Source: Comamonas koreensis (GTDB lineage Bacteria; Pseudomonadota; Gammaproteobacteria; Burkholderiales; Burkholderiaceae_C). From it: a stretch of DNA of 64,000 nt. The DNA lies in assembly GCF_021026195.1 (NCBI RefSeq), contig NZ_JAJNCT010000020.1, positions 62,001-126,000 on the forward strand, given 5' to 3'. The notes under the pieces were generated by a model. The model made no database searches. It saw only the letters and a list, made by a program, of their open reading frames with translations, and was not told the DNA's origin. Shown here piece by piece: positions 24,884 through 33,957 of the stretch. The position numbers and the translations under genes were made by a program. Each line of letters begins with the position of its first letter. The stretch's first letter is position 1.

Positions 24884-26131
24884 ATGGCTACCTTGATTAC
24901 CGACGTCAAAGTCATCGCGACGGCGCCAGAGGGCATCAACCTTCTGGTCGTCAAGATCGAGACCAACCAGCCCGGCCTCTATGGCCTGGGCTGCGCCACC
25001 TTTGCCTACCGCCACCTGGCTGTGCAGTGCCTGGTCGAACAGTACCTGCGTCCGCTGCTGATCGGCCGCGACGCCAGCCAGATTGAAGAGCTGTGGCAGC
25101 TGATGCACCAGAACGCCTATTGGCGCAACGGCCCTATCGAAAACAATGCGATTTCGGGTGTGGACATGGCGCTGTGGGACCTGAAGGGCAAGCAGGCTGG
25201 CATGCCGCTGTACCAGCTGCTGGGCGGCAAGCTGCGCGAGGGCGTGCCCATCTACCGCCATGCCGATGGACGTGATCTGGAAGAGCTTTGCGACAACATC
25301 CAGAAGTACCGCGAGCAGGGCATCACCCACATCCGCTGCCAAAGCGGTGGCTATGGCGGTGGCGGCTTTGGCGCGGCGCCTGCTACGGCACCGCAAGGCG
25401 CAGCCAATGGCATCTACCTCGATGCGCGCAAGTACATGCGCGAGACGCTGAAGATGTTCGACGCCATCCGCAGCCGCATCGGCTTTGAGGTGGAGCTGTG
25501 CCATGACGTGCACGAGCGCCTCAAGCCGGCCGATGCGATCCGCTTTGCGCAGGCGCTTGAGCCCTATGAGCTGTTCTTTCTGGAAGACGCGATTGCGCTG
25601 GAAGAGGGCGACTGGCTGCGCCAGCTGCGCGACAAGACCAATGTGCCGTTGGCCCAGGGCGAGCTGTTCAACCACCCGTTTGAATGGCGCGGCATCATCG
25701 CCGAGCGGCTGATTGACTTCATCCGCGTGCACCTGAGCCAGCTGGGTGGCATCACCCCGGCGCGCAAGCTGCAGCTGTTTGCCGAGCAATACGGCGTGCG
25801 CACCGCCTGGCATGGCCCGGGCGATATGTCGCCGCTGGCGCATGCGGCCAATATCCATATCGACCTGGCCTCGCGCAATTTTGGCGTGCAGGAATGGTCG
25901 GGCACCGAGCCACCCAACTTTGTGATCCAGAAGCTCAAGGGCCCGCGCGATGCCTTGCTGGCCGTGTTCCCTGGCTTGCCCAGCTTCCGCAATGGCTATG
26001 TCTACGCCAATGACCAGCCCGGCCTGGGCGTGGACATTGATGAGCGCGAGGCCGCCAAGTACCCCTGCAGCAGCGCGGTCACCACTTGGACGCAGACCCG
26101 CCTGAGCGACGGGAGCCTGCAGACCCCCTGA
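24884..26131 (+). CDS. enolase-superfamily sugar acid dehydratase, ManD-like
   Basis: 415-aa member of the mandelate racemase/muconate cycloisomerase superfamily, resembling the ManD (mannonate/gluconate dehydratase) family. Visible: AYWRNGPIENNAISGVDMALWDLKGK in the capping-to-barrel region (core VDMALWDLKGKQAGMP), metal-ligand segments ELCHDVHERL, FFLEDAIALE and LAQGELFNHP, and the acid-base histidine in TAWHGPGDMSPLAHAAN. Members remove water from D-mannonate or D-gluconate to give 2-keto-3-deoxygluconate, but many are promiscuous. ATG 24884 was chosen by position after the SDR gene. Confidence 0.88.
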   Translation: MATLITDVKVIATAPEGINLLVVKIETNQPGLYGLGCATFAYRHLAVQCLVEQYLRPLLIGRDASQIEELWQLMHQNAYWRNGPIENNAISGVDMALWDLKGKQAGMPLYQLLGGKLREGVPIYRHADGRDLEELCDNIQKYREQGITHIRCQSGGYGGGGFGAAPATAPQGAANGIYLDARKYMRETLKMFDAIRSRIGFEVELCHDVHERLKPADAIRFAQALEPYELFFLEDAIALEEGDWLRQLRDKTNVPLAQGELFNHPFEWRGIIAERLIDFIRVHLSQLGGITPARKLQLFAEQYGVRTAWHGPGDMSPLAHAANIHIDLASRNFGVQEWSGTEPPNFVIQKLKGPRDALLAVFPGLPSFRNGYVYANDQPGLGVDIDEREAAKYPCSSAVTTWTQTRLSDGSLQTP

Positions 26132-26195
26132 TTCCCAGCGTGCCGGGCAAGAGCGCCGGCTTTTTTCGATTCACAACAAAGACGGAGACAGACAG

Positions 26196-27209
26196 ATGAG
26201 CACTCACTTCCAACTGCGCCGCATCCTGCTGGCCACCCTGGCGGCATCGGCAATGGGCGCTGGCGCGGCCTATGCCGAGGTCAAGGCGCGCGTGGGCCAT
26301 GCGATGCCCGAAAGCCACCCGCAAGCCATTGCGATGAACAAGTTTGCCGAGCTCGCATCCACCTATACCAACGGCAATGTCAAGGTGCAGGCCTACCACA
26401 GCGCCGTGCTGGGCAGCGACGAGAAGCAGCTGCAGGCCGTGCAGGCAGGCACGCAGGATCTGTACATCGGCACCCTGGCGCCGCTGTCCTCGCGGGTCAA
26501 GGAAGTGCAGGTCTGGGATCTGCCCTTCATGTTCCGCAACTCGGCCGAGGTCTATGCGGTGCTCGATGGCGCGTCGTCCAAGAAGATCTTCGAGAAGATC
26601 GCACCGGCCAACCTGGTGGGCCTGGCCTGGACCGGCATGGGCTTTCGCAACCTGTCCAACAGCAAGCACCGCGTGGCCAAGCCCGAGGATGTGAGCGGCC
26701 TCAAGATCCGCGTGATGACCAACCCGGTCGCGCTGGACACCTGGAAGACCCTGGGCGCCAACGCCACGCCGATGGCCTTTGCCGAGGTGTTCCCTGCTCT
26801 GGAGATCAAGGCGCTGGACGGCCAGGAGAACCCGCTGCAGCACATGTGGGCCAACAAGATGCAGGAAGTGCAGAAGTACATCACCATCACCAACCACGTC
26901 TACACGCCATCGGCCCTGGTCGCATCGAAGAAGTTTTGGGACAGCCTCTCGCCCGCCGATAAGGCCGGTGTGCAAAAGGCTGCCACCGAAGCCGGCCTCC
27001 TGCAACGCAAGCTGCTCGATGAAGGCGACAGCCTGGCTGTCGAGAACTTCAAGAAGGCCGGTGTGACGGTGGACAGCATGCCCGCAGCCGAGCTGGCGCG
27101 CATGCAGGACAAGGTCAAGCCCGTGCTGGCCAAGTTCTCGCCGCAGATTGGCGACGAGTTCGTCAAGGGCTTCTTTGCCGAGATCGAACAGGCCCGCAAG
27201 GCCCAGTAA
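26196..27209 (+). CDS. TRAP transporter solute-binding protein, DctP family (first copy)
   Basis: 337-aa periplasmic binding protein with a signal peptide ending GAGAAYAEVKARVG. The DctP core is present: GHAMPESHPQAIAMNKFAEL, VQAYHSAVLGSDEKQLQAVQAGTQD and the conserved carboxylate-binding arginine region DVSGLKIRVMTNPVALDTW, then FPALEIKALDGQENPL. Such proteins hand acids or sugar acids to the DctQM permease encoded just downstream. The gene follows the dehydratase by 64 bases and has GGAGA before its start. Confidence 0.95.
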   Translation: MSTHFQLRRILLATLAASAMGAGAAYAEVKARVGHAMPESHPQAIAMNKFAELASTYTNGNVKVQAYHSAVLGSDEKQLQAVQAGTQDLYIGTLAPLSSRVKEVQVWDLPFMFRNSAEVYAVLDGASSKKIFEKIAPANLVGLAWTGMGFRNLSNSKHRVAKPEDVSGLKIRVMTNPVALDTWKTLGANATPMAFAEVFPALEIKALDGQENPLQHMWANKMQEVQKYITITNHVYTPSALVASKKFWDSLSPADKAGVQKAATEAGLLQRKLLDEGDSLAVENFKKAGVTVDSMPAAELARMQDKVKPVLAKFSPQIGDEFVKGFFAEIEQARKAQ

Positions 27210-27318
27210 GGCCCAGAAAGGGGGCTGGGCAGCAGCAGTCTAGGCTGGGCCCACTCCCTTCGTTTCTCTTCAACGTTCTGGCAGCGCCCCCTGGTGCGGC
27301 GCTGCCTACATAGACCTA

Positions 27319-27366
27319 CAAGCTTCAGGTGGTGGCACGGCACAAGGCCGCGCTGCCGGGAAAGGT
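27319..27366 (+). repeat. dispersed-repeat candidate, copy B
   Basis: Partial match to 23067-23136 (see copy A), lying between the first DctP gene and the DctQ gene. Both copies share CAAG-TT-AGGTGGTGGCA-G and AAAGGTG. It may be a REP-like or mobile-element scar. Confidence 0.35.
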
Positions 27367-27372
27367 GTTGCC

Positions 27373-27954
27373 ATGGGCAAGGTACTCAAAATGCTCGCGG
27401 ACGGGCTGACGCGCGCGCTGGAAATCATGATGGTGCTGTGCATGCTCGTCATGCTGGTGATGGTGTTCGGCAATGTGATGCTGCGGCTGTTTTTCAATAC
27501 CGGCATTGATCTGTCGGAAGAGGTGCCACGCTTTGCCTTTGTGTGGCTGACCTTTCTGGGCGCCATCGTGGGCATGCGCAAGCGCGCCCATTTGGGGGTG
27601 GATTTGATGGTGCAGATGATGCCGCTGGCCGGCCGCCGCGTTTGCTGGGGCCTGAGCCAGGCCATCATGCTGCTGTGCTGCGTCTACATCGTCTACGGCA
27701 CCTGGCTGCAGCACGACATCATCGCGGGCAATGCCTCGCCGGTGGCGCAGCTGAGCATGATCTGGGTCTACGGCGTGAGCTACTTCACCGGCACCGCCAT
27801 TGGCTTTATCTGCCTGTCCAACCTGGTAAGGCTGGTGCTGGGCAAGGTGGCAGATAACGAACTGATCGACGTGCAGGAAGAGGGCATGGAAGAGGCGCGC
27901 GAGGCCGAGCACGCCATGCAGGAGCAGACCCCGCCACAAGGAGGTCGCGCATGA
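27373..27954 (+). CDS. TRAP transporter small permease, DctQ family
   Basis: 193-aa inner-membrane protein with four predicted helices: around MMVLCMLVMLVMVFGNVMLRL, FAFVWLTFLGAIVGM, CWGLSQAIMLLCCVYIVYG and YFTGTAIGFICLSNLVRLVLG. The DctQ signature is SEEVPRFAFVWLTFLGA with KRAHLGVDLM. A long acidic tail (EEGMEEAREAEHAMQEQ) extends beyond the usual end. It overlaps DctM by the ATGA at 27951. The C-terminal extension is unusual in length but not unique. Confidence 0.93.
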   Translation: MGKVLKMLADGLTRALEIMMVLCMLVMLVMVFGNVMLRLFFNTGIDLSEEVPRFAFVWLTFLGAIVGMRKRAHLGVDLMVQMMPLAGRRVCWGLSQAIMLLCCVYIVYGTWLQHDIIAGNASPVAQLSMIWVYGVSYFTGTAIGFICLSNLVRLVLGKVADNELIDVQEEGMEEAREAEHAMQEQTPPQGGRA

Positions 27955-29231
27955 CCATCTTCATTTTTATCTCGTCCTTGCTTGGGCTGATGGCCCTGGG
28001 CATGCCCATTGCGTTTGCGCTGATCGGCTGCGGCCTGGCGCTGATGTACTACATGGGCTTTACCGATCCGCAGATCGTCGTGCAGAACATGTGGGATGGT
28101 GCCAATAGCTTCCCGCTGCTGGCCGTGCCCTTCTTCATGCTGGCGGGCGAGTTCATGAACGCCGGCGGCATGACCCGCCGCATCATCCAGATGGCCATGG
28201 CCTGGATTGGCCATATCCGCGGCGGCCTGGGCTATGTGGCGGTGGGCGCTGCGGTCATCATGGCCTCGCTGTCGGGCTCGGCCGTGGCCGATACTGCCGC
28301 GCTGGCCGCCGTGCTGGTGCCGATGATGCGCAAGGCCGGCTATGACGTAAACCGCTCCTGCGGCCTGATCGCCAGTGGCGGCATCATTGCGCCGGTGATT
28401 CCGCCATCGATTGCGATGATTCTGTACGGCGTGACCGGTGGCGTCTCCATCACCAAGCTGTTCATCGCCGGCATTGTGCCGGGCCTGCTGATGGGGCTGG
28501 CGATCTTGCTGGCCTGGCGCTGGTGCATTGGCCGCGATCCGGTCATCACCGAGCCCAAGCGCACGACGGCCGAGCGCCTGACTGCGACGCGCCAGTCGCT
28601 GTGGGCGCTGGTGCTGCCGGTGGTCATCATCGGTGGCTTGAAGTTCGGCTGGTTCACCCCGACCGAAGCCGCCGTCATTGCCGCGATGTACTCGCTGGTC
28701 GTGGGCATGTTCATCTACCGCGAGATCAAGCTGAACCAGCTGTTCGCGCTGATCTACCGCGCCGCTGAGACCACCGCCATCATCATGTTCCTGGTGTCGG
28801 CCGCTGGCGTGTCGGCCTGGCTGATCACCACTGCCAACATCCCGCAGCAGCTGGCTGCCCTGGTGGAGCCGCTGATGGACAACAAGATGCTGCTGACCTT
28901 TGCGCTGATGGTGCTGGTGCTGCTGGTGGGCACGGCGCTGGATTTCACGCCCACCGTGCTGATCATGACCCCCGTGCTGATGCCGGTGCTCAAGCAAGCG
29001 GGCATCGACCCGGTCTACTTCGGCGTGCTGTTCATCATGAACAACGCCATCGGCCTGGTCACACCGCCTGTGGGCACCGTGCTCAATGTTGTCTGCGGGG
29101 TGGCCAAGATACCGATGAGTGGTGCCATCAAGGGCGTGATCCCCTTCATGGTGGCCCAGACGATTGTGATGTTCCTGCTGGTGGTGTTCCCGCAGATCGT
29201 CATGTGGCCGCTGGAGATGATGAGCCGTTAG
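27951..29231 (+). CDS. TRAP transporter large permease, DctM family
   Basis: 426-aa inner-membrane protein with 12 or so hydrophobic segments, the expected length of DctM. Typical motifs are LLAVPFFMLAGEFMNAGGMTRRII, GLGYVAVGAAVIMASLSGSAVADTAAL and GLIASGGIIAPVIPPSIAMILYG (seen in parts as SGSAVADTAALAAVL, PPSIAMILYG). It forms the Na+/H+-coupled translocation unit with DctQ. Its start overlaps the DctQ stop and AAGGAGG precedes it. It belongs to the sugar acid locus with the binding proteins on either side. Confidence 0.96.
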   Translation: MTIFIFISSLLGLMALGMPIAFALIGCGLALMYYMGFTDPQIVVQNMWDGANSFPLLAVPFFMLAGEFMNAGGMTRRIIQMAMAWIGHIRGGLGYVAVGAAVIMASLSGSAVADTAALAAVLVPMMRKAGYDVNRSCGLIASGGIIAPVIPPSIAMILYGVTGGVSITKLFIAGIVPGLLMGLAILLAWRWCIGRDPVITEPKRTTAERLTATRQSLWALVLPVVIIGGLKFGWFTPTEAAVIAAMYSLVVGMFIYREIKLNQLFALIYRAAETTAIIMFLVSAAGVSAWLITTANIPQQLAALVEPLMDNKMLLTFALMVLVLLVGTALDFTPTVLIMTPVLMPVLKQAGIDPVYFGVLFIMNNAIGLVTPPVGTVLNVVCGVAKIPMSGAIKGVIPFMVAQTIVMFLLVVFPQIVMWPLEMMSR

Positions 29232-29343
29232 CCCCAGCCGCTACCTCCGAACCCTATCCATTGAAGAGCCCTGGGTGCATGCAAATACCCTGTACCTGCA
29301 AGCGCCGGGCTGGGCTTTGCCCAAAACAGACAAGGAGCCGACC

Positions 29344-30369
29344 ATGACACTGATCCAACGCCGAAGCCTCGTTGCAGGCCTTGCCTTCGCCACCCTGTGC
29401 CTCCTGGGCCTGGCGCCCGCGCAAGCCCAGGAGGGCAAGCGTGCACGCCTGGGCCATTCATTTGCCGATTCGCATCCCCGCGCCATCGCGATGAAGCAGT
29501 TTGCCGCCGATGTGGCCAAGGCGACCGATGGCAAGGTGCAGATCGATGTGTACAGCAGTGCCACCCTGGGCAGCGAAGACAAGATGCTGATTGCAGTGCA
29601 AAGCGGCACGCAGGACCTGTACATGGGTGCGCTGTCGCCCATCGCCGCGCGCAAGAAGGCGCTGCAGATTTTTGATTTTCCGTTTCTGTTTGCCAGCGAT
29701 GCCGAGGCCGCCCATGTGCTCGATGGCCCCATTGGCCGCCAGATGCTGGACGGCATTGCCGATATGAAAATGCGCGGCCTGGTCTGGGCGGGCGGCGCCT
29801 TCCGCAATATGTCCAACAGCAAGCGCCCGCTGGCCTCGTTGGCGGACATGAAAGGCCTGCGCGTGCGCGTCATGCAAAGCCCGATGGCGCTGGCCAGCTT
29901 CAATGCCATGGGCATGAACGCCGTGCCGATGGCCTTCTCCGAGGTCTACCCCGCGCTGGAGATCAAGGCCCTGGACGGCTATGAGCACCCAGTGGTCGAC
30001 ATGTATGCCAACAAGATGTACGAGGTGCAGAAGTACCTGACCATCACCAACCATGTCTACACGCCGGTGGCCTTGATTGCGTCGGACAAATGGTGGTCCT
30101 CCTTGACCTCCGCGCAGCAGCAGGCGGTACAGCAATCCGCCGAGAAAGCCCGCACCTTGCAACGCAGCGAAGAGCTGCGCCAGGCCGGCGAGGTGGTCGC
30201 CCAGCTCAAATCGCATGGCATGCAGGTGGGCGAGATGCCGCCAGCCGAGCTGGAGAAGATCCGCGCGGCGGTGCAGCCGGTGATTGACAAGAACCAGGCG
30301 ACGGTGGGCCAGGAGTTTGCCCAGTCGTTTTATGCAGCGCTGGCCAGCTACCGCAAGACCAAGCCTTGA
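29344..30369 (+). CDS. TRAP transporter solute-binding protein, DctP family (second copy)
   Basis: 341-aa second DctP homologue with signal peptide (MTLIQRRSLVAGLAFATLC then LAPAQAQEGK) and the family core GHSFADSHPRAIAMKQFAAD, YSSATLGSEDKMLIAVQSGTQD, GLRVRVMQSPMALASF and YPALEIKALDGYEHPVVDMY. It is clearly related to the first copy (26196-27209), sharing ALEIKALDG, EVQKYLTITNHVYTP-type segments, yet diverged. Two binding proteins flank one DctQM pair, so the transporter may take in two acids. ATG 29344 has GGAGCC upstream. Confidence 0.95.
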   Translation: MTLIQRRSLVAGLAFATLCLLGLAPAQAQEGKRARLGHSFADSHPRAIAMKQFAADVAKATDGKVQIDVYSSATLGSEDKMLIAVQSGTQDLYMGALSPIAARKKALQIFDFPFLFASDAEAAHVLDGPIGRQMLDGIADMKMRGLVWAGGAFRNMSNSKRPLASLADMKGLRVRVMQSPMALASFNAMGMNAVPMAFSEVYPALEIKALDGYEHPVVDMYANKMYEVQKYLTITNHVYTPVALIASDKWWSSLTSAQQQAVQQSAEKARTLQRSEELRQAGEVVAQLKSHGMQVGEMPPAELEKIRAAVQPVIDKNQATVGQEFAQSFYAALASYRKTKP

Positions 30370-30406
30370 GCCACTCCCTTTTCCAAGCCAATTAGGAACT
30401 TCTGAC

Positions 30407-31444
30407 ATGGAAGCGCTTGTTATCCACGCACCCGGCGATCTGCGGGTCCAATCCGTCCCCGCGCCTGCGCCCGGGCCTGGCCAGATGCTGGTGCGGGTGC
30501 GCTGCGGCGGCATCTGCGGCTCTGACCTGCATTACTACCAGCACGGCGGCTTCGGCACCGTGCGCATCAAGGAGCCGATGGTGCTGGGCCATGAGGTCTC
30601 GGGTGTCATCGAATCCGTAGGTGCCGAGGTGACGGGCTTCGCTGCCGGCCAGCGCATTGCAGTGAGCCCCAGCTGGCCTTGCGGCCAGTGCCGCTTTTGC
30701 CAGATGGGCCTGCAGAACCACTGCCTGGACATGCGCTACTACGGCAGCGCCATGCGCACCCCCCATGTGCAAGGGGCGTTCCGCCAGCAGATCGTCATCG
30801 AGGCGCACCAGGCCCATCTGCTCGCCCCCCAGGTGAGCGATGCCGAAGGCGCGATGGCCGAGCCGCTGGCCGTAGCCCTGCATGGTGTGCAGCGCGCAGG
30901 GCCGCTGTTGGGCCGCAAGGTGCTGGTGACGGGCTGCGGGCCGATTGGCGCACTGGCCATCATCGCCGCGCGCCGCGCAGGGGCCGAGCACATTGTGGCC
31001 ACCGACATGAGCGCGCACCCGCTGGCCAAGGCCTTGCAGGTGGGTGCGGATGAGGTGGTGCATGTGGGCGAATCGCCCGATGGGCTGGCGCGCTATGCGG
31101 CCGACAAGGGCCAGTTTGATGTGCTGTTTGAGGCCAGTGGCAATCCGCATGCCTTGCGCGGCGCCTTCGATGTGCTGCGCCCGCGCGCCACCATCGTGCA
31201 GCTGGGCCTGGCCGGTGCCGAGATGACCCTGCCGATCAACACCCTGGTGGCCAAGGAGTTCGACTGGCGCGGCTCCTTCCGCTTCCATGAGGAGTTCGCC
31301 ACCGCCGTGGCCTTGCTCAACAAGGGCCTGGTCGATGTGAAGCCGCTGATATCGGCCACCTTGTCCTACCGCGATTCAGCCCGCGCCTTTGCGCTGGCGG
31401 CCGACCGCTCGCAGGCGATGAAGGTGCTGCTGGACTTCGAATGA
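30407..31444 (+). CDS. zinc-dependent alcohol dehydrogenase, L-idonate 5-dehydrogenase-like
   Basis: 345-aa MDR-type dehydrogenase. Catalytic zinc ligands are in [13 protein letters not shown] and [12 protein letters not shown]; the structural-zinc cluster shows as [19 protein letters not shown]; the NAD-binding motif is [12 protein letters not shown] near residues 172-183. The [22 protein letters not shown] segment is characteristic of L-idonate 5-dehydrogenase. It lies 37 bases after the second DctP gene and 49 before dgoD, so it likely oxidises a hexonate or polyol carbon. Exact substrate uncertain. Confidence 0.9.
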   Translation: MEALVIHAPGDLRVQSVPAPAPGPGQMLVRVRCGGICGSDLHYYQHGGFGTVRIKEPMVLGHEVSGVIESVGAEVTGFAAGQRIAVSPSWPCGQCRFCQMGLQNHCLDMRYYGSAMRTPHVQGAFRQQIVIEAHQAHLLAPQVSDAEGAMAEPLAVALHGVQRAGPLLGRKVLVTGCGPIGALAIIAARRAGAEHIVATDMSAHPLAKALQVGADEVVHVGESPDGLARYAADKGQFDVLFEASGNPHALRGAFDVLRPRATIVQLGLAGAEMTLPINTLVAKEFDWRGSFRFHEEFATAVALLNKGLVDVKPLISATLSYRDSARAFALAADRSQAMKVLLDFE

Positions 31445-31493
31445 GTTCCCGCCGCAACCGCTGATCCCCACCCATTCTTTCTCTGTTCTTCCC

Positions 31494-32642
31494 ATGAAAA
31501 TCGTCAAGCTCACCACCTTTATCGTGCCACCGCGCTGGTGCTTTCTCAAGATCGAAACCGACGAGGGCATCGTCGGCTGGGGCGAACCGGTGGTGGAAGG
31601 CCGCGCCCACACGGTGGCCGCAGCAGTCGAGGAACTGTCCGACTACCTGGTGGGCCGCGACCCGCGCAATGTGCAGGACCTCTGGAATGTGATGTACCGC
31701 GCCGGCTTCTACCGGGGCGGCCCGGTGATGATGAGCGCCATTGCCGGTGTGGACCAGGCGCTGTGGGACATCAAGGGCAAGGCGCTGGGTGTGCCCGTGC
31801 ATGAGTTGCTGGGCGGCAAGGTGCGTGACCGCATCCGCGTCTACTCCTGGATTGGGGGTGACCGCCCGGCAGATACCGCTGCCCAGGCGCAGGCGGCGGT
31901 GGCGCGCGGCTTTACCGCCGTCAAGATGAACGGCACCGAAGAGATGCAGTACATCGACAGCCATGCCAAGGTGGAGCAGGCTGTGGCCAATGTGGCGATG
32001 ATCCGCGAGTCGGTGGGCAAGCACATTGGCATTGGTGTGGACTTCCACGGCCGGGTGCACAAGCCCATGGCCAAGGTGCTGATGCGCGAGCTGCGCGACT
32101 TCAACCTGATGTTCATCGAAGAGCCGGTGCTCAGCGAGCACCTGGAGGTGATCCCCGAGCTGGCCGCCATCGGCGCCGCGCCCATCGCACTGGGCGAGCG
32201 CCTCTATTCGCGCTGGGACTTCAAGCGCGTGTTTGCGCAGGGTGGTGTCGACATCATCCAGCCCGACCCCTCGCACGCGGGCGGCATCACCGAGACCTGC
32301 AAGATCGCCGCGATGGCCGAGGCCTACGATGTGGCCGTTGCCCTGCATTGCCCGCTGGGCCCGATTGCGCTGGCTGCCAACCTGCAGATCGATGCGGTCT
32401 GCTACAACGCCTTCATCCAGGAGCAAAGCCTGGGCATCCACTACAACCAGGGCAATGACCTGCTCGACTATGTGCACAACCGCGATGCCTTCGACTACCA
32501 GGACGGCTATGTCGCCATGCCCGGCGGCCCCGGCCTGGGCATCGAGGTGAACGAGGCCTATGTGCTGGAGCGCGCCAAGGAAGGCCACCGCTGGCGCAAC
32601 CCGGTCTGGCGCCATGCGGATGGCAGTGTGGCGGAGTGGTGA
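31494..32642 (+). CDS. dgoD: D-galactonate dehydratase
   Basis: 382-aa enolase-superfamily enzyme that dehydrates D-galactonate to 2-keto-3-deoxygalactonate. It matches DgoD end to end: [46 protein letters not shown] (core [20 protein letters not shown]), [39 protein letters not shown] and the acid-base His in [16 protein letters not shown]. Length identical to the E. coli enzyme. It is the last gene of the locus; the DgoK kinase and DgoA aldolase needed to finish the pathway are not in this window. Confidence 0.96.
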   Translation: MKIVKLTTFIVPPRWCFLKIETDEGIVGWGEPVVEGRAHTVAAAVEELSDYLVGRDPRNVQDLWNVMYRAGFYRGGPVMMSAIAGVDQALWDIKGKALGVPVHELLGGKVRDRIRVYSWIGGDRPADTAAQAQAAVARGFTAVKMNGTEEMQYIDSHAKVEQAVANVAMIRESVGKHIGIGVDFHGRVHKPMAKVLMRELRDFNLMFIEEPVLSEHLEVIPELAAIGAAPIALGERLYSRWDFKRVFAQGGVDIIQPDPSHAGGITETCKIAAMAEAYDVAVALHCPLGPIALAANLQIDAVCYNAFIQEQSLGIHYNQGNDLLDYVHNRDAFDYQDGYVAMPGGPGLGIEVNEAYVLERAKEGHRWRNPVWRHADGSVAEW

Positions 32643-32707
32643 TGCGGCGCCTCATGCCTTCTCTGGTTCGCTAGTTCTCGTCTTAGGCGCTGCTGCTAAT
32701 TCCTTCA

Positions 32708-32747
32708 AAACCTGCTCTTGGCATGATGCCAGGGGCAGGTTTTTTTA
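32708..32747 (+). terminator. intrinsic terminator after the sugar acid locus
   Basis: AAACCTGC (32708-32715) pairs with GCAGGTTT (32735-32742), with an inner stem CTTGGC/GCCAGG (32717-32722 with 32728-32733), followed by T5. A strong terminator about 65 bases past dgoD. Confidence 0.85.
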
Positions 32748-33183
32748 CATCGGTATTGCCAGGATGGTCACCCATAGCGGGTATCTGTTGCGCAAGAGAA
32801 ACGGTTTATTTTAATAGTTATATACTATTATATTGATTTTTAAAAGAATCATTAACAATCATGGGATAAGAGTTATCTTTACTGGAACTCTCTGTCATAC
32901 CGGTCGATTGATAGTTGGGTAGCCCATGGAATGCCAGGTTTCGCTGGGTATTGCGCCGTATACCACCTTCTGCAGCCTCCCATTCTGATCTGTAGTCCTC
33001 AACTGCAGGAACGTTGCTCTAGCAGAGGCAGATACACACCTTATAGACGATGTGTATGAATGTTAATTTCTTTTGAGGATGATCAATCAATAGTTGATGG
33101 CAATCATGCGATAAAATCTCAGTTTGGTGCGCAGTGAGACGCATCCATGATCTGAAACAACATCAACATGTGGAGCAGCAGGG
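32748..33183 (+). promoter_or_regulatory. AT-rich upstream region of the aryl polyene-type cluster
   Basis: About 435 bases without a gene, far richer in A/T than its surroundings, especially 32805-32870. It holds the inverted repeat TAATAGT (32812-32818) and ACTATTA (32824-32830) and several TATATT/TTTAAAA tracts. Another AT-rich patch is near 33060-33120. The position directly before an 18-kb one-way gene run marks it as the probable control region; no clear sigma-70 promoter could be fixed. Confidence 0.55.
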
Positions 33184-33957
33184 GTGAGGGTTGAGTTTTC
33201 CATTCGAGCCAGTTCGGCCGTCTCGCACGGTCTGCGCACGCCTCCCCAATGGCTGGACTGGGCGACCCAACCCTCACCGCCGGCGGGTGTGCTGGATCTC
33301 GATGTGTCCCATATCCCCGCGATGGCACGCCGCAGGCTCGGCGCGCTGGCCAAGATGGCTGTCGTGGTGGCAGACGATGTGCTGGCGCAGACCGCGCTGG
33401 CCGACATCCCCATGGTCTGGGTTTCCCGCTATGGCGACAGCGACAAATCCCTGCAACTGCTGCGCGCCCAGGTCGGCGCCGAAGCCCTTTCTCCCACCGC
33501 ATTTGCGCTGTCCGTGCACAACGGTGTTGCGGCGCAGTATTCGATCCTGCGAGGCATGGTCTCCAATGCTATCTGTGTAGCGGCGTCCTCCGCTGGCCCC
33601 GAGGCCGGCATCGTCGAGGCCACCGGCCTGCTGCACGAGGGGGCTCCTGCAGTCGTGCTGGTCTGCTACGACGAGGGCCTGCCTGGCGAGTACGCGCCTT
33701 TTAGCGACCCAGTCGCCACCGCGTTTGCCTGGGCCGTCGTGGTCAGCCTGGCCCGGCCTGGCCTACCGGCGTTTGCGCTGACTGCAGCTTCTGCCTGCAG
33801 CAAAGCAGGCGATGCCAAGGCTACCGCTAGTCGCCAGGCGCGGTTGCCCCATGGTCTGCAAGTGCTGCGTTTTCTACTGGATCCCACGCAAACCCAATGG
33901 GCAGCCCCACAAGCAGCGCCGGGCAGGGGCTGGACCTGGGAGCGCATGCATGGCTGA
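33184..33957 (+). CDS. beta-ketoacyl synthase-like chain length factor
   Basis: 257-aa protein of the ketoacyl-synt_2 type (N-terminal half of a ketosynthase). It has FALSVHNGVAAQYSILRG and ICVAASSAGPEAGIVEATGLLHEGAPAVVLVCYDEGLPGEY (core ICVAASSAGPEAG), but the catalytic Cys-His-His triad of full ketosynthases is missing. Such short proteins are the first gene of many aryl polyene clusters and probably pair with a full ketosynthase as a chain length factor. The start is taken as GTG 33184. The stop overlaps the acyltransferase gene by 8 bases. Confidence 0.85.
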   Translation: MRVEFSIRASSAVSHGLRTPPQWLDWATQPSPPAGVLDLDVSHIPAMARRRLGALAKMAVVVADDVLAQTALADIPMVWVSRYGDSDKSLQLLRAQVGAEALSPTAFALSVHNGVAAQYSILRGMVSNAICVAASSAGPEAGIVEATGLLHEGAPAVVLVCYDEGLPGEYAPFSDPVATAFAWAVVVSLARPGLPAFALTAASACSKAGDAKATASRQARLPHGLQVLRFLLDPTQTQWAAPQAAPGRGWTWERMHG

